A DNA stretch of 64,000 nucleotides from Paucilactobacillus hokkaidonensis JCM 18461 (GTDB lineage: Bacteria > Bacillota > Bacilli > Lactobacillales > Lactobacillaceae): positions 1,550,001 through 1,614,000 of the forward strand of contig NZ_AP014680.1 of the NCBI RefSeq assembly GCF_000829395.1, given 5' to 3'. This document shows, piece by piece, positions 48,691-57,201 of this stretch. The notes beneath the pieces are model-generated. The model saw only the letters and a program-made list of their open reading frames with translations. It searched no databases and had not been told where the DNA came from. The position numbers and the translations under genes were made by a program. Position 1 is the stretch's first letter, and the number at the start of each line of letters is the position of its first letter.

Positions 48691-50046
48691 ATGTCTACTA
48701 TACAACATTCTGCTACTGATATTCACCTTGCAATGCAACATTTTACCAAATTGGTACACTTACCTGTCATTCTTCGACGGGCAAATATTCATAAGACTCG
48801 TGGAATTGGAGTCCCAATCCTGTTTGAATGGTTAATTACCACCATTTTTGCTCGTTATTCTATTTCCCGAGCCCAAAGAAATCCTAAATTTACGAAAAAG
48901 ACTGTTCGAAATTGTTTAAATGATTCGCACACGAATTGGCAAAAACTTGTTATTTTACTAGCCATTTATTTGATTCAGTATGTTGAACACTTTACGGATG
49001 CCCGTCGGGCACAAGCCTTTATTCTAGATGATTCTTTATTTAAACGTGAATTTTCCAAAAAAACAGAATTATTATCAAAAGTTTTCGACCACGATAAGCA
49101 AAAATTTTATCGTGGTTTTCGTGGTCTAACCTTAGGATGGAGCGATGGGAATACTTTTCTACCCGTTAATTTTGCACTAATGTCATCTAATAATTCCAAA
49201 AACCGTTTTAATCAATTAAAACACTTTGATTGTCGATCCCTAGCCGCTAAACGTCGTTTTCAGGCACAACGTAAAATGAATGATGTTGCGCTGGAGCTCA
49301 TTGATGAGGCACTTAAAGCGGGTCTTAAAACCAAATATGTCCTTTTTGACAGCTGGTTTTCTTCACCGCGCATGTTTTTTGAGCTTTTGCAGCGCGGCCA
49401 ATTTGGCATTGGCATGTTAAAACGCAGTAAAAAAGTATATTTTCGCTATCGTGGTCGTCAAATGGATGTTAAATCTCTATATACAATGTTAAGCCGTAGT
49501 AAACGGCCCACCCATACGACTTATCTTTACAGTTCGATCGTTAATTTTATTATTGATGGACATAAAATGAAAATTAAACTAGTTTACGTTGCCAACCGTA
49601 ATAAAACTAATCAGTATTTAGTCCTTGGGACTACTAATACAGCACTGCAACCTAACCAAATCATTCAAATGTACGGACGTAGATGGCAAATTGAGGGGTA
49701 TTTTAAGGTTGCCAAACAGTACCTTCAATACGATCATACACAGGTTCAGAGTTATGACGGACTTTGTGGTCATATGGCAATGGTTATTATGAGTTATGAC
49801 ATTTTAGCTCTTGAGCAGCGACAACAAGTTGATGATCGGACTTTAGGAGATTTGTTTTATCATTATGGTCAGTCATTACCTGATATTCGCGTCGTCGACG
49901 CGCTTAATTGGTTGATGGAACAATTAAGTGGTCTAGGTGAAGCCTTGGGTAGTGCAGAAAGTATTATCAACGAAATATTTGATCACTTTATGCAAACATT
50001 ACCTAATAATTTAATTCAGTTGCTAGATACTACAAATAGATGTTAA
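48691..50046 (+). CDS. IS4-family transposase
   Basis: 451 residues, intact. DDE residues are seen in FILDDSLFKR (first Asp), LFDSWFSS (second Asp) and YGRRWQIEGYFKVAK, which fits the IS4 Y-x2-R-x3-E-x6-K signature with catalytic Glu. GAAGGAG precedes the ATG. The 5-bp flanking repeat is shorter than usual for classic IS4 members, so subgroup assignment is open. Confidence 0.92.
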   Translation: MSTIQHSATDIHLAMQHFTKLVHLPVILRRANIHKTRGIGVPILFEWLITTIFARYSISRAQRNPKFTKKTVRNCLNDSHTNWQKLVILLAIYLIQYVEHFTDARRAQAFILDDSLFKREFSKKTELLSKVFDHDKQKFYRGFRGLTLGWSDGNTFLPVNFALMSSNNSKNRFNQLKHFDCRSLAAKRRFQAQRKMNDVALELIDEALKAGLKTKYVLFDSWFSSPRMFFELLQRGQFGIGMLKRSKKVYFRYRGRQMDVKSLYTMLSRSKRPTHTTYLYSSIVNFIIDGHKMKIKLVYVANRNKTNQYLVLGTTNTALQPNQIIQMYGRRWQIEGYFKVAKQYLQYDHTQVQSYDGLCGHMAMVIMSYDILALEQRQQVDDRTLGDLFYHYGQSLPDIRVVDALNWLMEQLSGLGEALGSAESIINEIFDHFMQTLPNNLIQLLDTTNRC

Positions 50047-50124
50047 TTTACTAAATTTAAGGACTAAATTCGTTATCACGCCTAAGCTGACAGCTCTTTT
50101 TGTGCTTTCAACCTTTAGTTAATA

Positions 50125-50174
50125 ATCAAAATCAGTAGGATAATGATACTGACCAATAAAACTAGAAATTGCAT
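50125..50174 (-). pseudogene. gntP: 5' fragment of the split gluconate permease gene
   Basis: ATG at 50174 opens MQFLVLLVSIIILLIL, a GntP-like first TM helix, which continues in frame across the IS and TAATA duplication into IKVKLNTFVS on the other side (48550). Its own promoter and operator are retained upstream (50201-50260). Confidence 0.85.
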
Positions 50175-50200
50175 GACTACTCTTCTCTCTAATTAAAATA

Positions 50201-50230
50201 GTAACTTATCATTTCGACAACGATAGCTAC
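50201..50230. promoter_or_regulatory. Probable GntR-type operator of gntP
   Basis: Imperfect 30-bp inverted repeat with arms GTAACTTATCATT and AACGATAGCTAC around TCGAC, downstream of the gntP -10 box. Suggests a gluconate repressor; the regulator gene is not in the window. Confidence 0.55.
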
Positions 50231-50231
50231 C

Positions 50232-50260
50232 ATTATATGTAAAACCTTTTCATAATTCAA
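50232..50260 (-). promoter_or_regulatory. Promoter of the split gntP gene
   Basis: Minus strand TTGAAT (50255-50260), 17-bp spacer, TATAAT (50232-50237). Confidence 0.75.
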
Positions 50261-50305
50261 TGGAAACTCTGCAAATAAATTTCTTTTTTTATTAAATGAC
50301 CACAA

Positions 50306-50339
50306 GAAAAAGCTTGTAACCTCCTGCGGTTACAAGCTT
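50306..50339 (-). terminator. Terminator after the lipoprotein hydrolase gene
   Basis: AAGCTTGTAACC/GGTTACAAGCTT perfect stem followed on the minus strand by TTTTTC; overlaps the stop codon of the gene at 50338. Confidence 0.9.
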
Positions 50340-51189
50340 AGTTGTTGTTCCATAAAAATTTAATAATCTGTTGATTTACTAACTTATTATGATGTAATGA
50401 ACTATGGGCAGCATTTTGACCAGTGATCTTCACGTTTTTAATTGAATCATGCAATCCTCGTAACAAATAGTGAATTGACAATTCAGATTGCTCCGTCACC
50501 ATGCCATCAGAATTCGTTCCATCATCCAAGTCACCATAAATATTCAAAATTTTGACGTTGGCCGGAAATCCATGTCGCCATGAAAGTAGCTGACTATAAC
50601 TTGGATACCAAGCATTGGCTGGGTAAATAATCTTAGGTTTACCATTTTTTTGTAATTGATTAGCGTTAGCTGCATCATTCATGCCAATTACCCCATTAAA
50701 GGGGCCCGCAATCACTACCAAGCGCTTTAATTTTGGAATACTTTTTGTCGCTTTCATTTCAGTTTCCAACAACGTTACATTCCCGGCAGAATGAGCTACT
50801 GCGTTATAATTAGTCACATGATCGGTAGTCTTTAAATCATGCAGCACCGTCGTCAGCCACTTTGTTTGGGTCTGAACACTGGCCTCATTGTTGATAAAAT
50901 TCACCTGAATAATTGGATTTTTAATCTTGTGATTGTACTTTCCAGTTATCTGCAATTGACCATCAGACTGCACATTAATTGTCATCATTTTTTTGGCCTG
51001 ACCACTTTTTTCTGCAGCAGCAATCATTTTATCGGTTGACTGGCTAGAACCCAGTAAACCATGAACAAAAATTGTTGGAACTGGTTGGGAATGCTTCACA
51101 ATCTTACGAGCAGTATTTTGCCGACCACAACCAGCCAATAAGAAAAGTGACAGACAGCCAACTAATAGCAGCCAGACTTTTTTTCTCAT
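50338..51189 (-). CDS. Lipoprotein alpha/beta hydrolase (DUF915 type)
   Basis: 283 residues. Lipoprotein signal peptide with lipobox LLAGC (Cys21), so it is anchored on the outer face of the membrane. Hydrolase elements: oxyanion region PTIFVHGLLGSS, nucleophile elbow VAHSAGN, an acidic residue in IYGDLDDGTNSDG and a late His in AAHSSLHHN. Family members are cell-surface hydrolases of unknown substrate. It follows glmS by 22 bp and is probably cotranscribed. Confidence 0.87.
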   Translation of the reverse strand: MRKKVWLLLVGCLSLFLLAGCGRQNTARKIVKHSQPVPTIFVHGLLGSSQSTDKMIAAAEKSGQAKKMMTINVQSDGQLQITGKYNHKIKNPIIQVNFINNEASVQTQTKWLTTVLHDLKTTDHVTNYNAVAHSAGNVTLLETEMKATKSIPKLKRLVVIAGPFNGVIGMNDAANANQLQKNGKPKIIYPANAWYPSYSQLLSWRHGFPANVKILNIYGDLDDGTNSDGMVTEQSELSIHYLLRGLHDSIKNVKITGQNAAHSSLHHNKLVNQQIIKFLWNNN

Positions 51190-51211
51190 TATTTTACCTT
51201 CATCCTTAAAA

Positions 51212-53032
51212 TTATTGGACGGTTACAGATTTAGCTAAGTTGCGCGGCTTATCAACATCTAGGCCCTTACCGAGACTAGTGTAATAGGCCAATAGCTGCG
51301 CTGGAACCACACTTAGTAATGGTGTCAATAACTCATCAACATCTGGTAAAACAATTGTGTCGTCTGGCTGAGCCAAATGTTTAGACGCAATCGTCAACAC
51401 ACTAGCACCCCGTGAAACAACCTCTTGCAAATTACTTCGAGTTAATCCAGCAGTCCGGTCTTGAGTAATAATTCCAATAACCGGCGTTTTATCTTCAATT
51501 AAAGCGATTGTGCCATGTTTTAATTCACCAGAAGCAAACCCTTCAGCTTGAACATAGGAGATCTCTTTAAGCTTCAAAGCTGACTCTAAAGCAACTGACC
51601 AGTCAATTCCTCGGCCAATGTAAAACGCGTTTCGTGGTTGTGCTAGGTAACGTGCCGCCACTGATTCTAATTGATCCTTGCTATCCACAATTGCTTGCAT
51701 CCCCACAGCAACCAGTCCTAGTTGTTGTTTGACATCAAAATCGATGGCAAGCTGTTTGCGCATAGCCATCCCTAATCCTTTAGCTAAAATAGCTTGTAAG
51801 GCAACTTGGGCTGTATATGCTTTGGTTGATGCCACAGCAATTTCAGGCCCCGCATGCAGTAATAGTGTGAACGTGGCTTCACGAGATAATGTTGATTTAG
51901 GAACATTGGTTATTGTTAACGTTGGCCACCCTTGCTTTTTTACATTAACCAAAACCTCACGACTATCAGCAGTTTCTCCACTCTGAGTCAGAAAAATAAA
52001 GAATGGTTTTTTTGACATAATTGGTTGCTCATAGGCAAATTCAGATGAAATAAATACTTGAGTTGGAATTCCAGTTAAGCGTTCAAATAAACGTGCTCCA
52101 ATTAGACCCGCATGATAACTTGTTCCAGCTCCCACAACGTAAAGTTTATCTGCTTGTTGCATCCGACTTAACAATTCCGGCTCAATCACAGGTGAACCAT
52201 CAGTATCAAGATATTCTTGTACTAATTTACGCATTACCACTGGCTGTTCATCAACTTCTTTGAGCATATAGAATGGATAAGTACCCTTATCAGCTGCGCT
52301 AGCATCCATATCAACTCTAAATGTATCACGCTTCATTTCGTTACCATCAAAGTCACGAATTACAACGCCACTTGGCTTCACGATAACAACTTCACGATCT
52401 TCAATTTCCATAAAATTATGAGTTTCTTTAAGCATCGCAACAGCATCTGAAGCTACCATGTTAAATCCATCACCGACACCAACTAATAGTGGACTCTTAT
52501 TTTTAGATACATACAAGGTATCAGGCGTTTGTCGATCCATCAATACGAAGGCATATGAAGAATCGTCACTGATCAAATGAAGCACCTTTAAGAACGCCGA
52601 TTTAGTATCCATTTCATAATCAACCACAAATCGATCAATCAGTTGTACGACGACTTCTGTATCAGTCTGACTTTGAAATTTGACGTCTGCTAAATATTCT
52701 TGCTTTAGTTGTTCAAAATTTTCAATCACACCATTATGAACTAAGTAAAATCGTTCATCGGCGGAATATTGGGGATGCGCATTTATTTCGTTTGGAACCC
52801 CATGAGTCGCCCATCTAGTGTGTCCAATTCCAGCCGAGCCCTGAATTTCAGGGGTTAATGCAGATTTCAAATTAGCAATCCGACCAGCCCGTTTAACTAG
52901 ATAATCTTGACCAGTTTGATCATTCACGTAAATTCCAGCTGAATCGTATCCCCGGTACTCTAATCTTTCTAGTCCATTAATTAGTACCGAAACTGCCTGT
53001 TTAGTTCCTGTGATGCCAACAATTCCACACAT
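51212..53032 (-). CDS. glmS: Glutamine-fructose-6-phosphate aminotransferase
   Basis: Makes glucosamine-6-P from fructose-6-P and glutamine, the entry to UDP-GlcNAc. About 606 residues from the ATG at 53032 (MCGIVGITG), with GAGGTGGG upstream; Cys2 becomes the N-terminal nucleophile. N-terminal glutaminase (GHTRWATHG, HNGVIENF) and two C-terminal SIS domains (GAGTSYHAG, SQSGETADSRE). The C-terminus DKPRNLAKSVTVQ is invariant-like. The leader has NagR-like sites but no glmS ribozyme. Confidence 0.98.
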   Translation of the reverse strand: MCGIVGITGTKQAVSVLINGLERLEYRGYDSAGIYVNDQTGQDYLVKRAGRIANLKSALTPEIQGSAGIGHTRWATHGVPNEINAHPQYSADERFYLVHNGVIENFEQLKQEYLADVKFQSQTDTEVVVQLIDRFVVDYEMDTKSAFLKVLHLISDDSSYAFVLMDRQTPDTLYVSKNKSPLLVGVGDGFNMVASDAVAMLKETHNFMEIEDREVVIVKPSGVVIRDFDGNEMKRDTFRVDMDASAADKGTYPFYMLKEVDEQPVVMRKLVQEYLDTDGSPVIEPELLSRMQQADKLYVVGAGTSYHAGLIGARLFERLTGIPTQVFISSEFAYEQPIMSKKPFFIFLTQSGETADSREVLVNVKKQGWPTLTITNVPKSTLSREATFTLLLHAGPEIAVASTKAYTAQVALQAILAKGLGMAMRKQLAIDFDVKQQLGLVAVGMQAIVDSKDQLESVAARYLAQPRNAFYIGRGIDWSVALESALKLKEISYVQAEGFASGELKHGTIALIEDKTPVIGIITQDRTAGLTRSNLQEVVSRGASVLTIASKHLAQPDDTIVLPDVDELLTPLLSVVPAQLLAYYTSLGKGLDVDKPRNLAKSVTVQ

Positions 53033-53064
53033 TTCAATTCCCACCTCTGTAATTAAATTATTTT

Positions 53065-53079
53065 AATTGGTATAGTGAT
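53065..53079 (-). promoter_or_regulatory. NagR-like operator of glmS
   Basis: ATTGGTATAGTGAT, matching the core of the nagB operator. Related half-sites occur at 53153-53166 (AATTGGTCTATC) and 53221-53230 (GTATACCAAT), so repressor binding may span the promoter. Confidence 0.65.
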
Positions 53080-53113
53080 AAATTTAATTTTCTCTATAAG
53101 TATACAACTAAAC

Positions 53114-53142
53114 ATACTAATGACTTTCTAAAAGAATGTCAA
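53114..53142 (-). promoter_or_regulatory. Promoter of glmS
   Basis: Minus strand TTGACA (53137-53142), 17-bp spacer, TAGTAT (53114-53119). The remainder of 53045-53320 is an AT-rich leader with no gene. Confidence 0.7.
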
Positions 53143-53320
53143 CATACATGCAAATTGGTCTATCTTAAATAAAACTTTACAAATACGCATGCTCAAATTC
53201 ATTAAGTTTTAACTTCGTAAGTATACCAATAACCATACACGTTCAAAAAAATCATCTTTTTATTGCACCATCTCATATGCAAAAAAATGTTCACTACCGT
53301 AACAATCTTTTTAGCGCATA

Positions 53321-53358
53321 AAGCGGACTGGGAAAAATATTTTCTCAGTCCGCTTTTT
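53321..53358 (-). terminator. Terminator after glmM
   Basis: AAGCGGACTG/CAGTCCGCTT stem extended by A-T pairs; closes the cdaA-cdaR-glmM operon ahead of glmS. Confidence 0.85.
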
Positions 53359-53368
53359 AAGTCTAACT

Positions 53369-54715
53369 TTACAGTTCCTTTCTTGCCACTGTGGCAATTC
53401 GTTCCACGTAACCATGAACTTCTTCTTTTGTGGGCGCTTCTGCCATTATTCTTAGCAGTGGTTCTGTGCCGCTAGGCCGGACCAGAACACGGCCATCCCC
53501 GTTCATGTCTTTTTCTACTTGTGCAATAATTTCGAGTAAGGCTTCATTTTTTAACGCCGCCTGTTTATCCTTTACAGTAATATTGACTAGTTCCTGTGGA
53601 TATTCGGTTACTTCTTGTGCCAATTCTGACAATGGTTTACCCGTTTGCTTAACCACTGACAATAGCTGAAGTGCCGTTAACATTCCATCACCGGTTGTAT
53701 TAAAATCTAAAAATACAATATGTCCAGATTGCTCTCCACCCAAATTGTAACCATTTTTGAGCATTTCTTCGACGACATAGCGATCTCCAACCTTAGTCTT
53801 TACACTTGTCATCCCAGCAGCTTCGAGTGCCTTATACATGCCTAGATTACTCATGACGGTTGTCACAACCGTATCCTTTTTGAGACGACCACGCTCATTC
53901 ATATATTTTCCGCAAATATACATGATCTTATCGCCGTTAACAATCGCACCATTTTCATCTACTGCAATACAACGATCTCCATCACCATCAAAGGCAACTC
54001 CCAGTTGTGCCTTTTGAGCCACCACAAACTCTTGCAATGCCTCTGGGTGAGTCGAGCCCACATTCAAGTTGGTGTTCAGTCCATCTGGAGAAGTTCCGAT
54101 CGTGTCAAAATCCACATCCATATCTGCAAATATTGATGAAACAAATCCGCTCGTAGCACCATTAGCAGCATCTACTGCAATTTTTAAGCCACTTAAATCC
54201 CCAGAAACAGTTTGTTCCAAAAATTGAGTATACTTCAGGGAACCCTCACGGTAATCAGATACTTTACCTAAACCTTCAGCTGCTGGACGTGGTAATTCAT
54301 CTGTCTTTGCATCAAGCAGCTTTTCAATTTCAGCTTCCAGTTCATCAGATAATTTAAATCCATCTGAGCCAAAAAATTTAATCCCATTGTATTGGATTGG
54401 GTTATGCGAAGCCGTAATCATCACGCCGGCATCCGCTTCTTGTGCTCGCACTAAATAGGCCACACCTGGGGTAGTAACAACCCCTAATCTTAACACTTCA
54501 ATTCCAACTGATAACAGACCAGCCACAAGTGCTTCTTCAAGCATCTGACCAGAAATTCGAGTGTCATGCGATACAAGCACTTGTGGTTGTTTTCTTTGTG
54601 AATGTTGTGTTAACACATATCCACCAGTACGGCCAAGCTTAAATGCTAGTTCGGGGCTTAACTCTTGGTTTGCAACACCGCGAACACCGTCAGTACCAAA
54701 ATATTTTAAATCCAT
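53369..54715 (-). CDS. glmM: Phosphoglucosamine mutase
   Basis: Converts glucosamine-6-P to glucosamine-1-P for UDP-GlcNAc. 448 residues. The phosphoserine loop is [11 protein letters not shown] (Ser103), the metal loop is DGDGDR and the phosphate-binding loop [13 protein letters not shown]. It sits last in the cdaA-cdaR-glmM operon conserved in Firmicutes; GlmM is known to bind and inhibit CdaA in several species. Confidence 0.98.
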   Translation of the reverse strand: MDLKYFGTDGVRGVANQELSPELAFKLGRTGGYVLTQHSQRKQPQVLVSHDTRISGQMLEEALVAGLLSVGIEVLRLGVVTTPGVAYLVRAQEADAGVMITASHNPIQYNGIKFFGSDGFKLSDELEAEIEKLLDAKTDELPRPAAEGLGKVSDYREGSLKYTQFLEQTVSGDLSGLKIAVDAANGATSGFVSSIFADMDVDFDTIGTSPDGLNTNLNVGSTHPEALQEFVVAQKAQLGVAFDGDGDRCIAVDENGAIVNGDKIMYICGKYMNERGRLKKDTVVTTVMSNLGMYKALEAAGMTSVKTKVGDRYVVEEMLKNGYNLGGEQSGHIVFLDFNTTGDGMLTALQLLSVVKQTGKPLSELAQEVTEYPQELVNITVKDKQAALKNEALLEIIAQVEKDMNGDGRVLVRPSGTEPLLRIMAEAPTKEEVHGYVERIATVARKEL

Positions 54716-54777
54716 TAATTTCTCCTCATTTCATTTGGTTCTCATTTTTGAAATTGATGCGATAAAGCTATCCTACG

Positions 54778-55533
54778 CTATGATGAGCTTGAACTACTAC
54801 TTGACGAATCGTCATCACTTGTAATTGGAACTACCACGTTAGTTGTTTGTGGCGTAATAACCACGCTAACTGTATTGCCCTTTTGATCAACTGCCTGTAA
54901 AGTAACCCGTTTGTTAATATCTTTTTTTGAGTCATTAGTGACATTCACCGATGCAATTACTCGATCCACCTTACTAACTTCATCAACAGAACCAGTAATT
55001 GTTGCAGTCTGTGCCGATGCAGTCGCCTTGCCTAATTTATATCCATCAGCAACTTTCTTTTGACTCAAAACAACATTAACCGGAACGGTAACTGTCTTAC
55101 GTTTCTGAATATCGACAGTGATTGTTTTGGGATCAATTTGGTAACTGATATCGCTGTTTAATCCTGATGGTTTAAGCGTTATTTTATGTTTACCAGCGCC
55201 CAATGCAGTTAAATCAGCAGAAATTTTAAAATTCTGAGTATTAGCAGTGGTCGTTACCAGTGCCGAGGGACCATTAATTGCTATTTTAACATTTTGTGGA
55301 TATCCAGTGACAACATATCGATCACTATTAACATTTAGTTCTAACGGCATTGAAATAGTTTTTTTCTTGTTGGACGTCAAAATCGAATTTTTACCATTAT
55401 CAGATCCATGACGCACATTATCCAATTTACTGCCATTTACATACGCAAATAGCAAGATAGCAAGAATTAGCGTGATAATCCGGACGAACCAGCGACTATT
55501 AAATAAACCAACACGGTTCTTATTATTTTTCAT
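54778..55533 (-). CDS. cdaR: CdaA regulatory protein (YbbR domains)
   Basis: About 251 residues from the ATG at 55533 (MKNNKNRVGLF), with AAAGGAGG upstream; it overlaps cdaA by 11 bp. One N-terminal TM (about 17-33) anchors extracytoplasmic YbbR repeats (for instance TATITGSVDEVSKVDRV). The C-terminus is a run of Ser after acidic residues. Regulates c-di-AMP synthesis by CdaA. Confidence 0.94.
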   Translation of the reverse strand: MKNNKNRVGLFNSRWFVRIITLILAILLFAYVNGSKLDNVRHGSDNGKNSILTSNKKKTISMPLELNVNSDRYVVTGYPQNVKIAINGPSALVTTTANTQNFKISADLTALGAGKHKITLKPSGLNSDISYQIDPKTITVDIQKRKTVTVPVNVVLSQKKVADGYKLGKATASAQTATITGSVDEVSKVDRVIASVNVTNDSKKDINKRVTLQAVDQKGNTVSVVITPQTTNVVVPITSDDDSSSSSSSSS

Positions 55534-56371
55534 TATGTCGACCTCCTTTATTAAAGATACCTTCAATAAATTCAGCGATTGGATTACGATTTTCTACTTC
55601 GTGTGAATACAATTGATCACGCAAAAATTTTAAATAATCGTCTTGCGTCATACTTCGCAGTAATTCGTTATCCTTGGTAATTGAAATTTCACCAGTTTCT
55701 TCTGAGATAACAATTGTTAACGCATCGGTCACTTCACTAATCCCGACAGCAGCACGATGCCTGGTACCTAACTCTTTTGGAATTAGATTGCTTTCAGATA
55801 AAGGCAAATAAGCCGCTGCTACAGCAATTCGATTATCCTTGATAATTACAGCACCATCATGCAATGGAGTATTAGGAATAAAGGTGTTAATCAAGAGTGC
55901 CCCTGAAACGTCAGCATCCATCACAATTCCAGTTTCAATATATTCTTCCAAACCGGTTTCCATTTGGATTGTAATCAGCGCCCCAATTCGACGTTTCGAC
56001 ATATATTGCAGTGCTTGGTCAAGCTGGCTAACCAATGCTTCTTCTTGTTCATTTTCGCGTTGATTACGTGTAAAAACAGTACCACGACCAATATGTTCTA
56101 GGCCACGACGGATTTCTGGCTGAAAAATTACTACAATTGCAATTACTCCCCAGTTAATAACCTGGTCCATGATCCAAGAAACAGTGCTTAGACCAACATA
56201 CCAGCTGACCAGCTTAACCACGACAATTACTATAATCCCGCGGAATAATTGTACAGCTCGCGTACCACGTACTAACATCATTACTTCATAAATTAGTAAC
56301 CACACAACACCGATGTCAATTAAACGAATAACATTTTGCCATGTGAGGATATCACCCCAACTAAATGCCAT
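55523..56371 (-). CDS. cdaA: Diadenylate cyclase
   Basis: Membrane-bound c-di-AMP synthase. 282 residues with three N-terminal TM helices (about 15-85) and a DAC domain with DGA at 172-174 (LHDGAVIIKD) and RHR at 204-206 (GTRHRAAVG), the catalytic pair. c-di-AMP controls potassium and osmolyte transport and wall stability. First gene of the cdaA-cdaR-glmM operon. Confidence 0.98.
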   Translation of the reverse strand: MAFSWGDILTWQNVIRLIDIGVVWLLIYEVMMLVRGTRAVQLFRGIIVIVVVKLVSWYVGLSTVSWIMDQVINWGVIAIVVIFQPEIRRGLEHIGRGTVFTRNQRENEQEEALVSQLDQALQYMSKRRIGALITIQMETGLEEYIETGIVMDADVSGALLINTFIPNTPLHDGAVIIKDNRIAVAAAYLPLSESNLIPKELGTRHRAAVGISEVTDALTIVISEETGEISITKDNELLRSMTQDDYLKFLRDQLYSHEVENRNPIAEFIEGIFNKGGRHNEK

Positions 56372-56540
56372 AGCATTACCTCCAAGTAAAAATACAACTT
56401 CTATTATATCATGGAGACCGGTTAATAATTATTGAAACCACAAATATACTAAAAAATGTTAATAAATTACTAAAGAGTTTTCAATTATAAAACTAATTTA
56501 CTTATTTTTTGTTACTCTATTAATGTGGGGAGGTGTTACA

Positions 56541-57197
56541 GTGACTAAAATAAATTTTAATTGGCGTATCAGACTGTTTTTTATTTTTTTTATAGTGATT
56601 TTGATGCTCTTTGTTAAGGCTCCATTTGGTTTTCTTATATTAAATACATTTCTCGGCTATCTTCCAATTGAACTTTCATTTCAATTGTTGCGAGTTAAGA
56701 ACGTACGGTCATTATTCTTTTTACTTATACTATTAATTTGGCTATTATTTTATCCAAACGCCCCGTACGTTCTAACGGATCTATTCCATCTTTCCTTACT
56801 GCATCCCCATAATCTCACTACTGGTTTATTAAAATCCGATCCACAAATGTGGCTTGATTTTGCTTTCTTAGTCATCAGTGCTTTGAGCTGTAGCCTAATT
56901 GGGATCTTACAACTAAATAAAATTTGCCATCTTTTAGCCACAAAAATGACGCCCCAGTTACCTGGCGCGTCGGTCATTTATCCACTAATTTTTGCTTTTT
57001 TATCAAGTATCGGCATTTATATGGGGCGCTTTTTAAGAATCCACTCACTATATATGTTACTAACGCCAACCTGGTTTATTAAGCAGATTGGCAGCATGTG
57101 GAGCATCAATATGTGGCTATTCACATTAATATTAACCGTTGTTCAATTAGTCTTATACTGGATCGTAGTTGAAATTAGAAAAACTGATCTGGACTAA
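56541..57197 (+). CDS. DUF1361 membrane protein
   Basis: About 218 residues and roughly seven TM helices. The segment FYPNAPYVLTDLFHLS is the diagnostic DUF1361 motif. I use the GTG at 56541 (VTKINFNWRIR), because the GGGGAGGTG ribosome binding site directly precedes it and overlaps the ATG at 56523. Function unknown. Convergent with the antiporter gene, ending 5 bp from it. Confidence 0.82.
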   Translation: MTKINFNWRIRLFFIFFIVILMLFVKAPFGFLILNTFLGYLPIELSFQLLRVKNVRSLFFLLILLIWLLFYPNAPYVLTDLFHLSLLHPHNLTTGLLKSDPQMWLDFAFLVISALSCSLIGILQLNKICHLLATKMTPQLPGASVIYPLIFAFLSSIGIYMGRFLRIHSLYMLLTPTWFIKQIGSMWSINMWLFTLILTVVQLVLYWIVVEIRKTDLD

Positions 57198-57201
57198 TCT
57201 T

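Larger units (their letters stand above)
48556..50119 (+). mobile_element. IS4-type insertion sequence (1564 bp)
   Basis: Perfect 15-bp terminal inverted repeats ACTAAAGGTTGAAAG (48556-48570; complement at 50105-50119), flanked by the 5-bp repeat TAATA (48551-48555 and 50120-50124). Contains one intact transposase. Near the left end a GCCCCG/CGGGGC hairpin plus T-run (48587-48606) should stop transcription entering from outside. Inserted in gntP, in the opposite orientation. Confidence 0.92.

Noticed and set aside
53045-53320. glmS ribozyme in the glmS leader
   Set aside because: The leader is AT-rich and lacks the conserved ribozyme core; NagR-like operators and a normal promoter explain it.
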